Source: Saccharopolyspora hordei (GTDB lineage Bacteria; Actinomycetota; Actinomycetes; Mycobacteriales; Pseudonocardiaceae). From it: a DNA stretch of 64,000 nucleotides. Of the stretch, positions 9,192 to 18,178 are shown in pieces (position 1 is the stretch's first letter; every line of letters begins with the position of its first letter). Both the position numbers and the translations under genes were made by a program. The stretch spans positions 4,754,501 to 4,818,500 of the forward strand of contig NZ_JACCFJ010000001.1 in NCBI RefSeq assembly GCF_013410345.1, given 5' to 3'. The notes beneath the pieces are model-generated. The model was not told the DNA's origin and ran no database searches. It worked only from the letters and a program-made list of their open reading frames with translations.

Positions 9192-10310
9192 TCACCGCCA
9201 GGGGCGCCAGCCCGGGAGCGGGGCGACGTCCGGGCGCAGGTCGCCCCACGGCGGGCCGTGCGGCGGGAGGGCGTGCAGCTCGGCGTGCTCCAACCGCGCG
9301 CGCACGCGCAACCACCAGACGGCGAAACCACCGCCGAGCACCAGCAGGACGACGCCGACGACCCACACCCCGGGATCGGTGAGCCCGCGGCCGACGGCGG
9401 TGGCCAGCAGGCCCGAGCCGAGCACCGCGGCCGCGAAGCCGACCAGCGCCCGGAACGCCGGGTAGGCCTGGGTCTGCCTGCCGTCGCGGAAGGTCTTCGT
9501 GCGCGCCACGGCCCAGCTGCGCAGGGCGTGCCACGCTTCGACGGTCTGCGGGCCGGTGCGCTGCGGCCAGGCGGCGGTGGCGCGGCGCCGCGCGATGGCC
9601 GCCACCAGCCGCGGGTCCGCCACCGGCAGCAGCCACTGCTGGCGCCCGGCGACCAGCCGCACCGCCGGGCCGCGACGCACGCGCACCCCGGTCCCGCCGG
9701 GCAGCGGCCACCAGGCGTCGGCGTCGACCTGGCCGGGCTGGGCGAGGGCGAGCTCGGCCAGCGGCAGCGCCTGGTCGACGTGCCCGCCACCGGCCCTGGT
9801 GCTCTGCGCCATCACCACCCGGTCCCGGCCGACCCGCAACCGCCCGGTCCCGACCGGGAAGGCGACCTCCACGTCGAGCTCGGCGAGGTCCAGCGCGGGC
9901 TCGGTGCACCGGCGCCAAGCCACCCACGCCAGCGCCGGCCCGACGACCAGCAGCGCCACCGCGACCGGAACGCCGACGAGGAGGTCGACCACCACCGGGG
10001 GCACCGCGGCCAGCAGCGCCCACCCCGGCCACCGGCGCGGGGTCCGCTGGTCCAGCAGCCAGCCCGCGGCGGCGACCACGACCCACGCGGCCGCCCAGAC
10101 CAGCAGGTGCACCGGCACCGCGCCCAGCCCCAGCAGCAGCGTCACCGCGGGCAGCAGCACGACGGCGAGCCCGCCCACGACCAGCGCCACCGCGCGCCGG
10201 CCGGGCACGGACTCCCGCGCCGCACCCGGGTCCCCGGGCACGGGCCGCGCCTCGGTCCCCGACTCGGGCGGGGCGGGCAGCACCTCCGGCAGGTGTTCGC
10301 GTCTCGTCAT
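9192..10310 (-). CDS. Hypothetical membrane protein, paralogue of the upstream gene
   Basis: The 372-aa protein has a Pro-rich cytosolic N-terminus of about 37 residues and two pairs of hydrophobic segments (about 39-85 and 97-130). A soluble beta-rich domain follows, then two more membrane segments near residues 290-340. The soluble part ends in WLLPVADPRLVAAIARR, which resembles LLPVDPEFADVLCARV in the upstream neighbour, 12 bp away. The pair therefore looks like an ancient tandem duplication of a membrane-anchored, possibly PH-like domain. No Pfam family is recognised with certainty and no catalytic motif is visible. Confidence 0.7.
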   Translation of the reverse strand: MTRREHLPEVLPAPPESGTEARPVPGDPGAARESVPGRRAVALVVGGLAVVLLPAVTLLLGLGAVPVHLLVWAAAWVVVAAAGWLLDQRTPRRWPGWALLAAVPPVVVDLLVGVPVAVALLVVGPALAWVAWRRCTEPALDLAELDVEVAFPVGTGRLRVGRDRVVMAQSTRAGGGHVDQALPLAELALAQPGQVDADAWWPLPGGTGVRVRRGPAVRLVAGRQQWLLPVADPRLVAAIARRRATAAWPQRTGPQTVEAWHALRSWAVARTKTFRDGRQTQAYPAFRALVGFAAAVLGSGLLATAVGRGLTDPGVWVVGVVLLVLGGGFAVWWLRVRARLEHAELHALPPHGPPWGDLRPDVAPLPGWRPWR

Positions 10311-10322
10311 CTCTCGGTCTCC

Positions 10323-11210
10323 TCAGCACTCACCGGGGTCGAGGCGCACCGGGGCGCGCCCGCGCGCGGCGACGCGCGCGCACAGCACGTCGGCGAACTC
10401 CGGGTCGACCGGCAGCAGCTGCTCGTCGTGGCGGGTCCGGACCACCACCACGTCACCGGGCGGCACCGACGCCCCGCGCCCGTCGGGGAGCCGGGCCCAG
10501 GCCCGGTCCTCCGGGGTGCTCGGCCGCACCCCGACCGCGGTGATCGCGGCGAGCTCGACGTCCTTGGTGGCCGGTCGCTGGGCGGGTCGCCCCGCGGCGG
10601 TCCGCACGGTCAGCCGGATCCGGTCCTCCGCCAGCAGCAGCGAGTCCTCCCCGCCTCCCTGCGGGGAGCGCAGCGGCCAGCGCAGCAGGAACTCGCTGCC
10701 GCCCAGGTCGCGCAACGGCGGCCGCAGCAGCGCGCGGCGGGCCGCCTCGGTGGCCAGCACCGGCACCGCGGTCCCGACCACGAGCAGCAGCACCGGCTGC
10801 CACCACGACAGCACCCCGCCGCCCACCGCGGCGATCACCGCCAGCAGCAACCCGAGCGCCTGCAGCGGCGCGACGAGGACGGAGCCCTGGTGCCAGGTGT
10901 GCGGCTTCCGGCGCCAGTCGACGCCGTCCACCGCGCGCCCGGCCAGCCACGCCGCGGCCGGGAGCGGCAGCAGCACGAGGACCGCGGTGAACGCCCACCC
11001 CACCAGGTCCTGCGTGCCGCGCGGCCCGGCCACCGGCACCACCGGCCCCCGGGCCACCCACGACCAGGCCAACCCCAGCAGCGACACCACCAGCTCGGCG
11101 AGGCAGAACAGGGCCGCCACCCGCAGCCAGGTGCGCGCCCGGCGCCAGCGCTGCTCGACCGCGGCCCGGCAGCGCGGGTCGACCCGGCCGGGCACTCCGT
11201 CAGGCCACAC
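10323..11210 (-). CDS. Hypothetical membrane protein, first gene of a paralogous pair
   Basis: The 295-aa protein has four predicted membrane segments in two hairpins (about 29-55, 68-90, 112-135 and 138-160). A C-terminal soluble domain of about 130 residues follows, ending LLPVDPEFADVLCARV. Membrane hairpins plus the closing motif match the downstream gene, with which it is certainly co-transcribed (12 bp gap). It starts 35 bp after the stop of the methyltransferase gene on the same strand, so it may be read from that operon. Function unknown. The domain could be a lipid- or protein-binding module (inference). Confidence 0.7.
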   Translation of the reverse strand: MWPDGVPGRVDPRCRAAVEQRWRRARTWLRVAALFCLAELVVSLLGLAWSWVARGPVVPVAGPRGTQDLVGWAFTAVLVLLPLPAAAWLAGRAVDGVDWRRKPHTWHQGSVLVAPLQALGLLLAVIAAVGGGVLSWWQPVLLLVVGTAVPVLATEAARRALLRPPLRDLGGSEFLLRWPLRSPQGGGEDSLLLAEDRIRLTVRTAAGRPAQRPATKDVELAAITAVGVRPSTPEDRAWARLPDGRGASVPPGDVVVVRTRHDEQLLPVDPEFADVLCARVAARGRAPVRLDPGEC

Positions 11211-11244
11211 CCGCGCCTCCCTCCCCGCCGCGACCGGTCCGCGG

Positions 11245-12483
11245 CTACTCGCCCGTGGCCTCCAGCAGCGCGATGCACTCGACGTGGTGGGTCATCGGGA
11301 AGGCGTCGAAGGCCTCCAGCTCCCGCAACCGGTAGCCGCGCTCGGCGTACAGACCGACGTCGCGCGCCAGCGCTGCCGGGTCGCAGGCCACGTGCACGAC
11401 CCGCGACGGTCGGCGCGAGGTCACCGCCTCCACCACGGCCCGCCCGGCGCCCTTGCGCGGCGGGTCCAGCACCACGACGTCCGGCACCGGGAGGTCCTCG
11501 TCCTCGGTCACGCGCTCCACCGTGCCCGCCCGGAACGACACCTGCGGCAGGTCCCGCAGGTTCGCCACCGCGTCCTCCACGGCCCGCGCGGAGGACTCCA
11601 CCAGCAGCACCGAGCCGCTCGGCCCGGCCTGCTCGGCGAGCACCGCCGCGAACAGCCCGACCCCGCCGTAGAGGTCCCACGCCACGCCCCCGGCGGGCAC
11701 GGCGGCCATCCGGGCGACGGTCTCGCTGAACACGTCCGGCGCGGCCGCGTGCACCTGCCAGAAGCCCTGCACCGACACGTCGAACGCGCGACCCCCGGCG
11801 GACTCGCGCGCCACGGCACCCCCGCGGACGGCCCGGGCCACCGGGCGCCCGCGTCGCCGCTGCGGCTTGTGGTCCACCGCGGTCACGTGCACCTCGCCGC
11901 GCGCGTCCTCGACCACGGTCAGCTCCGCGCCCGGCCGCCAGCGGCGGTCGGTGACCTCCGCCATCGCGTCCGCCGCGGTGATCGGGCAGTCCGCCACCGG
12001 GATGACCCGGTGGCTGCGGTGCGCGCGGAACCCGGCCCGGCCGCGGCGGTCCACCGCCAGCCGGGCGCGCGTGCGCCAGCGCAGCAGGCCGCCGGGCAGC
12101 TCGCGCACCCGCACCGGCCAGTCGATCCCCGCGATCCGCTGCAGCTGCTCGGCCACCACCGCCGCCTTGAGCTCGCGCTGGGTCTCCGCCGAGGCGTGCT
12201 GCCAGTCGCACCCGCCGCACCGGTCGCGGCCCCGCGCCATGTCGGCCAGCGGGCACGGCGGGCTCACCCGCCCCGCCGCCGGGGTCCGCACCTCCACCGC
12301 GTCCGCGCGGCAGAACCCGCCACCGGCGTCCTCGGTGACCTCCGCGACCACGACCTCGCCGGGCAGCGCGTGCCGGACGAACACCACCCGTCCCTCGTGC
12401 CGGGCCACGCAGTGCCCGCCGTGCGCGACGGGCCCCACCTCGACCTCGAGCCGCCTACCGGTCCAGTCCGGTCTTCCGGTCAC
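11245..12483 (-). CDS. TrmA/RlmD-type SAM-dependent RNA (uracil-5) methyltransferase
   Basis: The 412-aa enzyme has an N-terminal TRAM beta-barrel (residues about 8-65). An iron-sulfur cysteine cluster follows, with CPLADMARGRDRCGGC. A Rossmann methyltransferase domain includes WDLYGGVGLFA for SAM binding. Catalytic signatures are LDPPRKGAG and HVACDPAALARD, where the cysteine is the nucleophile attacking C6 of uracil, then FPMTHHVE. It probably makes m5U in tRNA or rRNA, but which target cannot be told from sequence. The GTG start at 12483 has AAGGGAAG upstream and lies inside the 3' end of the permease gene (29-bp overlap). This order matches Rv2690c-Rv2689c in M. tuberculosis. Confidence 0.92.
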   Translation of the reverse strand: MTGRPDWTGRRLEVEVGPVAHGGHCVARHEGRVVFVRHALPGEVVVAEVTEDAGGGFCRADAVEVRTPAAGRVSPPCPLADMARGRDRCGGCDWQHASAETQRELKAAVVAEQLQRIAGIDWPVRVRELPGGLLRWRTRARLAVDRRGRAGFRAHRSHRVIPVADCPITAADAMAEVTDRRWRPGAELTVVEDARGEVHVTAVDHKPQRRRGRPVARAVRGGAVARESAGGRAFDVSVQGFWQVHAAAPDVFSETVARMAAVPAGGVAWDLYGGVGLFAAVLAEQAGPSGSVLLVESSARAVEDAVANLRDLPQVSFRAGTVERVTEDEDLPVPDVVVLDPPRKGAGRAVVEAVTSRRPSRVVHVACDPAALARDVGLYAERGYRLRELEAFDAFPMTHHVECIALLEATGE

Positions 12484-14491
12484 CGCTTCCCTTCCCGTTG
12501 GTCCCCAGGCCGCGCCGCGTCGCGCCGGGCATGGAGGTCAGCTGCTGCTTCTTCTTCTGGCGGATGCGGTCGGAGGACTCCAACTGCCACGGCACGCTGG
12601 TGACCATCACGCCCGGCTGGAACAGCAGACGGCTCTTCAGCCGCAGCGCGCTCTGGTTGTGCAGCAGCTGCTCCCACCAGTGCCCCACCACATACTCCGG
12701 GATGAACACGGTGACGACGTCGCGGGGGCTGTCCCGGCGGATCCGCTTGACGTACTCCAGCACCGGCCGGGTGATCTCCCGGTAGGGAGACTCCAGCACC
12801 TTCAGCGGCACCGGCAGGTTCTCGTCCTCCCACTGCGCGGTCAGCTTCCGGGTGTCCCCGTCGTCGACGTTCACCGTGACCGCCTCCAGCACGTCGGGCC
12901 GGGTGGCGCGGGCGTAGGCGACGGCCCGCATCGTCGGCAGGTGCAGCTTGGAGACCAGCACCAGCGCGTGGTTGCGGGACGGCAGCACCGTGTCGGCCTC
13001 CTGCCGCTCCAGCTCCGCGGCCACCCGGTCGTAGTGCCCGTGGATGGCGGTCATGAGCACGTAGATCGCGGCCATCACGGCGATGGCGATCCAGGCACCG
13101 TGGGTGAACTTGGTGATCAGCACGATGACCAGCACGCTGGAGGTCATCACCAGGCCGAAGGCGTTGATGGACTGCGCCCGCCGCATCCGCTGCCGGGCCC
13201 GCGGGTCGGTCTCGGTGCGCAGCTGCCGGTTCCAGTGCCGGATCATGCCGCTCTGGCTGAGCACGAACGACACGAACACCCCGACGATGTAGAGCTGGAT
13301 CAGCCGGGTGACCTCGGCGTCGAAGGCGAGCACCAGGACGATCGCGCCGAAGGCCAGGAACAGGATGCCGTTGGAGAACGCCAGCCGGTCGCCGCGGGTG
13401 TGCAGCTGCCGCGGCAGGTACCGGTCCTGCGCCAGGATCGACCCGAGCACCGGGAAGCCGTTGAACGCGGTGTTGGCCGCCAGCACCAGGATCAGGCCGG
13501 TGCACACCAGCAGGTACCACACGCCCGGCGGGAAGCCGGCGAAGACCGCGCCGGCCAGCTGCGCGACCAGGGTCTTCTGGTGGTAGCCCTCCGGGGCGCC
13601 GATGAGCTGGTGCGCCGGGTCCTCGGCGATGACGACGTCGGTGACGTCGGCCAGCCACAGCAGCCCCAGGAACATGGCCACGCTGATGGTGCCCATCAGC
13701 GCCAGGGTGGTGGCGGCGTTGCGCGACTTCGGCTTGCGGAACGCGGGGACGCCGTTGCTGATCGCCTCCACCCCGGTCAGCGCCGCGCTGCCGGAGGAGA
13801 AGGACCGCAGCACCACGAAGGCGAACGCGATCCCGGCCACCTGGGTCTCGTCCGGCACCAGCTCGAAGTCGGCGCTCTCCGCCCGCAGGTCCCGGCCGAG
13901 CGCGAAGTCCTGGAACAGGCCCCAGCCGATCATGCCGAGCACGCCGACGACGAAGGCGTAGGTCGGGACCGCGAAGAGCGCGCCGGACTCCCGGACCCCG
14001 CGCAGGTTCAGCGCGGTCAGCAGCGCGATCGCGCCCACCGCGAACAGCACCTTGTGCTGGGCCACGAACGGGACCAGGGAGCCGATGTTGGCTGCCGCCG
14101 AGGAGATCGAGACCGCGACGGTGAGGATGTAGTCGACCAGCAGCGCGCTGGCCACCACCAGCCCCCACCGGCGCCCGTGGTTGACGCCGGCGACCTCGTA
14201 GTCGCCGCCGCCGGAGGTGTAGGCGCGCACGTTCTGCCGGTACGAGGCCACCACGGCGATCATCACCACGGCGACCAGCAGCCCGATCCACGGGCTCATC
14301 GCGTACGCCGAGAGACCCGCCGCCGAGAGCACCAGCAGGATCTCTTCCGGGGCGTAGGCGACGCTGGACATGGCGTCGGAGGAGAACACCGGCAGCGCGA
14401 TGCGCTTGGGCAGCAGGGTGTGCGCGATGCGGTCGCTGCGGAACGGCCGACCGACGATCAACCGTTTCACCGCGGTGGCGAGCTTGGACAC
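12455..14491 (-). CDS. APC-superfamily amino-acid permease
   Basis: The 678-aa transporter starts at GTG 14491 (VSKLATAVKRLIVG). The unwound first helix contains SSDAMSSVAYAPEEIL, typical of APC carriers. About twelve membrane segments span residues 60-480. A cytosolic C-terminal domain of about 190 residues includes VIPEYVVGHWWEQLLHNQ-like features seen in this actinobacterial subfamily (here FIPEYVVGHW). An upstream in-frame ATG at 14584 would add an unusual Arg/Pro stretch and was rejected. It overlaps the downstream methyltransferase gene by 29 bp, indicating coupling. It is divergent from the ceoB/ceoC pair, as in mycobacteria. Substrate unknown. Confidence 0.9.
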   Translation of the reverse strand: MSKLATAVKRLIVGRPFRSDRIAHTLLPKRIALPVFSSDAMSSVAYAPEEILLVLSAAGLSAYAMSPWIGLLVAVVMIAVVASYRQNVRAYTSGGGDYEVAGVNHGRRWGLVVASALLVDYILTVAVSISSAAANIGSLVPFVAQHKVLFAVGAIALLTALNLRGVRESGALFAVPTYAFVVGVLGMIGWGLFQDFALGRDLRAESADFELVPDETQVAGIAFAFVVLRSFSSGSAALTGVEAISNGVPAFRKPKSRNAATTLALMGTISVAMFLGLLWLADVTDVVIAEDPAHQLIGAPEGYHQKTLVAQLAGAVFAGFPPGVWYLLVCTGLILVLAANTAFNGFPVLGSILAQDRYLPRQLHTRGDRLAFSNGILFLAFGAIVLVLAFDAEVTRLIQLYIVGVFVSFVLSQSGMIRHWNRQLRTETDPRARQRMRRAQSINAFGLVMTSSVLVIVLITKFTHGAWIAIAVMAAIYVLMTAIHGHYDRVAAELERQEADTVLPSRNHALVLVSKLHLPTMRAVAYARATRPDVLEAVTVNVDDGDTRKLTAQWEDENLPVPLKVLESPYREITRPVLEYVKRIRRDSPRDVVTVFIPEYVVGHWWEQLLHNQSALRLKSRLLFQPGVMVTSVPWQLESSDRIRQKKKQQLTSMPGATRRGLGTNGKGSGDRKTGLDR

Positions 14492-14775
14492 GGCACGAAG
14501 CGTAAGCGCAACCCGGGGTCCACCGGGTGGTGCGGCCGTCCGTTTTGCTCGCAGGTCACATCCCGGGGCCACCCCTCCCCGCACCCGCGCCTCACCCGGT
14601 ACGGTGCAGCCGCCCGGAGGCGTGCCAGCCCGCCGGGAACTGACCGTCCGATCCAGACGTCCCGGTCAGTCCCCGGTGGAACTGGCGCCGCCCGGCCGCG
14701 GGTATCCGGGTACCGTCAGCAGACGATCGAGAGGTCGTCACGACACCAGCACTTCCGCAGCGAGGAGACGAAGCT

Positions 14776-15441
14776 GTGCACGTGGTGATCATGGGCTGCG
14801 GCCGGGTCGGTGCGTCCCTGGCCGCCGCCCTGCAACGGCTCGGTCACACGGTGGCCGTGGTCGACAAGAACCCCCAGGCGTTCCACCGCCTGGGCAAGGA
14901 GTTCCGCGGGCAGCAGATCACCGGCAACGGCTTCGACCGGGACATCCTCGTCGAAGCGGGCATCGAGCACGCGACGGCGTTCGCGGCCGTGTCCAACGGC
15001 GACAACTCCAACATCGTCTCGGCGCGGGTGGCCCGCGAGACGTTCGGCGTGGAGCACGTGGTCGCCCGCATCTACGACCCGAAGCGCGCCGAGGTCTACC
15101 AGCGGCTCGGCATCCCCACGGTGGCCACCGTGCCGTGGACCACCGACCGGTTCCTGCGGATGCTGCTGCCCGAGGGGGTGGCCACCGCGTGGCGGGAACC
15201 GTCCGGCACCGTCGCGGTCCTGCAGCTGCCGCTGCACGAGGGCTGGGTCGGCCACCGGGTCTCGGAGCTGGAGTCGGCCACCGGCGCGCGGGTGGCGTTC
15301 ATCATGCGGTTCGGCAACGGCGTGCTGCCGGACGCGAGCACGGTCATCCAAGCTGACGACGCGGTCTACGTGGCGGCCCTGTCGGGCACCGTCACCGACG
15401 TCACGGCGGCTGCCCGCCGCACACCCGAGGAGAGCGACTGA
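14776..15441 (+). CDS. ceoB: TrkA-family K+ uptake regulatory protein (CeoB-like)
   Basis: The 221-aa cytosolic protein has an N-terminal RCK/TrkA-N Rossmann domain (MGCGRVGASLA nucleotide loop, acidic VVDKN after beta-2) and a TrkA-C domain from about residue 140. It binds NAD(H) or another nucleotide and gates a Trk/Ktr-type potassium channel. Start GTG 14776 has GAGGAG at 14762-14767. The second gene of the pair begins at the last base of this stop codon (TGATG). No membrane K+ translocating subunit is encoded nearby, so the channel must lie elsewhere in the genome. Same pair as ceoB-ceoC of M. tuberculosis. Confidence 0.92.
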   Translation: MHVVIMGCGRVGASLAAALQRLGHTVAVVDKNPQAFHRLGKEFRGQQITGNGFDRDILVEAGIEHATAFAAVSNGDNSNIVSARVARETFGVEHVVARIYDPKRAEVYQRLGIPTVATVPWTTDRFLRMLLPEGVATAWREPSGTVAVLQLPLHEGWVGHRVSELESATGARVAFIMRFGNGVLPDASTVIQADDAVYVAALSGTVTDVTAAARRTPEESD

Positions 15442-16106
15442 TGCGCATCGCGATCGCGGGGGCCGGCGCGGTCGGCCAGTCCATCGCGCGGGAGCTGCTC
15501 GAGGGCGACCACGAGGTCCTGCTCATCGAGCGCAGCGTGCAGAGCTACCACCCGCGCAACATCCCCGGCGCCGAGTGGATGCTGGCCGACGCCTGCGAGC
15601 TGTCCTCGCTGGAGGAGGCAGGGCTGGAGTCCTGCGACGTGGTCATCGCGGCCACCGGCGACGACAAGGTGAACCTGGTGGTCTCGCTGCTGTCGAAGAC
15701 CGAGTTCGCGGTGCGCCGGGTCGTGGCCCGGGTCAACGACCCGCTCAACGAGTGGCTGTTCACCGAGGCGTGGGGCGTCGACGTCGCGGTGTCCACGCCC
15801 CGGATGCTGGCCGCGATGGTCGAGGAGGCGGTCAACGTCGGCGACCTGGTGCGGCTGATGACGCTGCGCCAGGGGCAGGCGAACCTGGTCGAGGTGACGC
15901 TGCCCGAGAGCACGCCACTGGCCGGCCGGCGGGTCCGCGACCTGAAGCTGCCCGCGGACGCGGCGCTGGTGAGCATCCTGCGCGGGGGCCGGGTCATCGT
16001 GCCGCAGGCCGACGACCCGCTGGAGGTCGGCGACGAGCTCCTCTTCGTGGCCACCACGGACGTCGAGCAGCAGATCCGCGAGGTCCTCCACGGCGAGGCG
16101 TCCTGA
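15441..16106 (+). CDS. ceoC: TrkA-family K+ uptake regulatory protein (CeoC-like)
   Basis: This second 221-aa RCK protein has the glycine loop AGAGAVGQSIA and the acidic ligand in LIERSV. A TrkA-C domain (VEVTLPESTPLAGRRV onward) follows. Its first-half sequence is clearly diverged from CeoB, so the two may form a hetero-oligomeric gating ring. The ATG overlaps the ceoB stop by one base and GAGGAGAG at 15427-15433 serves as ribosome site. It converges with the DUF3159 gene. No strong terminator was found in the 139 bp between them. Confidence 0.92.
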   Translation: MRIAIAGAGAVGQSIARELLEGDHEVLLIERSVQSYHPRNIPGAEWMLADACELSSLEEAGLESCDVVIAATGDDKVNLVVSLLSKTEFAVRRVVARVNDPLNEWLFTEAWGVDVAVSTPRMLAAMVEEAVNVGDLVRLMTLRQGQANLVEVTLPESTPLAGRRVRDLKLPADAALVSILRGGRVIVPQADDPLEVGDELLFVATTDVEQQIREVLHGEAS

Positions 16107-16245
16107 CCCGGGCGATCCCGCTGAGGAGCCGGTCCACGACCATGGTGGATGCGTCTCGACGGGAATCAGACGTCCGGGTTCCCGGTGGAGCCGCGGACCG
16201 CGGGACGCGCGACGACGTTCGGTGACTCGGGCACGGGGCGTGGGG

Positions 16246-16986
16246 TCAGCTGGTCGAGGGGGTGGAGCGCGCTGCCGGCGCGTCCTCCGCCGCGGCGGCC
16301 TTCTCCTCCTCCGCGACCTTCGCCGCGCGCCGGATCGCCCACACCGTCACGATGAGCGCCAGGCCGGTCAGCGGGTAGCCCATCGCGATCCGGGCGAACG
16401 CCAGCCAGCCGGTCTGGTCGGAGTCGTAGAGCCACTGCTGCACCACGTACTTCGCGGCGAACACCGCCGTCCACGCCAGGGTGGCCAGGTCGTAGCCGCG
16501 CAGCGCGCGCCGCTGCTTGCGCCAGGCGAAGCCGAGCCCGTTCAGCGCCGACCAGGCCACACCCACCAGCGGCCAGCGCGCCAGCACCGACACCAGGAAC
16601 GCGCCGCCGTAGACCAGGCTCGTCCAGATGCCCAGCAGGAAGAAGCCCTTGGCGTCACCGGAGCGGTAGGCGATGAACGAGCACACCGCCACCCCGATCA
16701 CGCCCGAGATCGCCGGCTGGACCGGCTCCTTGCGCACCAGCCGGAAGACCGCGATGGCCACCGCCACGCCGATCGCCGACCAGATCGCCACCATCAGGCT
16801 CACGAAGGAGCTGACCAGGACGAAGACCACGATGGGCACCGCGGAGTAGGCCAGGCCGCTGACCCCGCCCATCTGCTCCAGCAGAGTGGTCTCGGACACG
16901 GCGGCGCGCGGCTCGCCGCTGTCCGCCTGCTTCTCGGCCGCGTCCTGGGCGGGCAGCCCGGCAGCCGCTGCGTCGCGTTCGCTCAT
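16246..16986 (-). CDS. DUF3159 membrane protein
   Basis: The 246-aa integral membrane protein starts at ATG 16986, which overlaps the stop of the OB-fold gene in ATGA. After a polar N-terminus of about 35 residues there are about six membrane segments, and the C-terminus is short, charged and Ala/Glu-rich. It contains AISGVIGVAV and YRSGDAKGFFLLGIW, typical of DUF3159. The family occurs in actinobacteria at this same locus (Rv2693c equivalent) and has no known function. Conserved coupling to the OB-fold gene suggests a joint role. Confidence 0.88.
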   Translation of the reverse strand: MSERDAAAAGLPAQDAAEKQADSGEPRAAVSETTLLEQMGGVSGLAYSAVPIVVFVLVSSFVSLMVAIWSAIGVAVAIAVFRLVRKEPVQPAISGVIGVAVCSFIAYRSGDAKGFFLLGIWTSLVYGGAFLVSVLARWPLVGVAWSALNGLGFAWRKQRRALRGYDLATLAWTAVFAAKYVVQQWLYDSDQTGWLAFARIAMGYPLTGLALIVTVWAIRRAAKVAEEEKAAAAEDAPAARSTPSTS

Positions 16987-17360
16987 GCGGTGTTCTGCAA
17001 CTCGTAGTAGGGGTTGTACAGCACCTTGCGCCCGTCGCGGACCGCGATCCGACCCCGGGCCTTGATGATGCGCCCCGGTTCGATGCCCGCGATCCGGCGA
17101 CGCCCCAGCCACACCAGGGTGACGTCCTCGGTGCCGTCGTAGAGCTCGGCTTCCAGCGTCGGCGCGGACGCCTTGGGGCACAGCCCCACGCTGCGGACCC
17201 GTCCGAGGACCACCGCTTCCTGACCGCACTGGCAGTCGCTGGCCGGCTGCGCTCCCCCGGCTTGCGACCGCTCCGACAGGTCGTCGGCGTCCAGCTCGGC
17301 GACGTCACTGGTCAAGCGCCGTACGAGGCGACGCCAGTAGCCGCCCTCGCTCTTGCTCAT
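16983..17360 (-). CDS. OB-fold nucleic-acid-binding domain protein
   Basis: The 125-aa protein has an N-terminal helix with basic residues (YWRRLVRRLTSD). From about residue 43 it has an OB-fold with VVLGRVRSVGL, LVWLGRRRIAGI and IKARGRIAVRDG. One Cys-x-Cys pair (CQCG) lies before the first strand. The family is annotated as an OB-fold tRNA/helicase-type nucleic-acid-binding protein and is the Rv2694c equivalent. It is translationally coupled to DUF3159 (ATGA overlap). A role linking nucleic acid to a membrane protein is inference. Confidence 0.85.
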   Translation of the reverse strand: MSKSEGGYWRRLVRRLTSDVAELDADDLSERSQAGGAQPASDCQCGQEAVVLGRVRSVGLCPKASAPTLEAELYDGTEDVTLVWLGRRRIAGIEPGRIIKARGRIAVRDGRKVLYNPYYELQNTA

Positions 17361-17505
17361 GTAGCGCTCCTGTGCGCCTCGGGGCTCGACTCGCGCAGCC
17401 CGTGCACCACCAGCCTAGCGGCCTCCGGAGACGTGGTCGCGTCCCCGGCGCGATTGCGCGCGTGATCGCTCGAAAGCATCAACCAGGGCCCCACGGCGTG
17501 GACCG

Positions 17506-18174
17506 TCACCGCGCCCGGCCGTTGCCCTGCTGCGCCTGCTGCTGGGCCTGCTGCGCTTGCTGCTGCTGCGCCTGCTGGATGTGGCGCACGATGGCCTCCG
17601 GCAGCTGGATCGGCAGCGGGGTGCGCACCGGCATCGGGTCGCTGCCGCGCACCACGATCGTCTCGTCGATCACCGCGTAGAGCAGCTTCGCGCAGTCCTG
17701 GGCGGTCTCCGCCGGTCCCGCCGCGACGCCGCGCAGCAGCCAGCGCGGGCCGTCCACGCCGACGAAGCGCAGCGCGGCCTTCGGCGAGTCGGCCACCAGC
17801 TCGGTGCCCCAGTCGCCCTCCTCGGTGTGCACCCGCGCGCCGTCCTTGCGCAGCTGCTCGGCGAGCTCCGCGCTGACCTCGTGCCACAGACCGGTGCTGC
17901 GCGGCGCGGCGTACGCGCTCACGGTGAGCCGACCGACCGGGGTGACCAGGTGCACGGCGCGCACCGGGCCCGCCGGGTCGACCTCGACCTGGAGCTGGCC
18001 GCCTTCGGGCACCGGCAGCCGCACCGACCCCAGGTCGAGGCGCTCGACGCCGTCCTCCGGCGCCTCGCTCTCGTCGAACGGCCCGCGCTCCGGGACGTCC
18101 GCGGCCTCCACCGGCTCCTCGAGCTCCTCGACCACGTCTTCGGCGGCACGCTTGCCGCGGCCCCATCGGAACAT
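17506..18174 (-). CDS. DUF3710 protein with Gln/Ala-rich tail
   Basis: The 222-aa protein begins at ATG 18174 (MFRWGRGKR), 4 bp after the dut stop, so it belongs to the dut operon. An acidic linker (VVEELEEPVEAAD) precedes the DUF3710 core, which contains TPVGRLTVSAYAAPR and GDWGTELVA. The last 35 residues include a run made almost only of Gln and Ala, coded by CAG/GCC repeats on the minus strand (about 17515-17575). Conserved next to dut in mycobacteria (Rv2696c). Function unknown. The low-complexity tail could be length-variable between strains. Confidence 0.87.
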   Translation of the reverse strand: MFRWGRGKRAAEDVVEELEEPVEAADVPERGPFDESEAPEDGVERLDLGSVRLPVPEGGQLQVEVDPAGPVRAVHLVTPVGRLTVSAYAAPRSTGLWHEVSAELAEQLRKDGARVHTEEGDWGTELVADSPKAALRFVGVDGPRWLLRGVAAGPAETAQDCAKLLYAVIDETIVVRGSDPMPVRTPLPIQLPEAIVRHIQQAQQQQAQQAQQQAQQGNGRAR

Positions 18175-18178
18175 CCCC

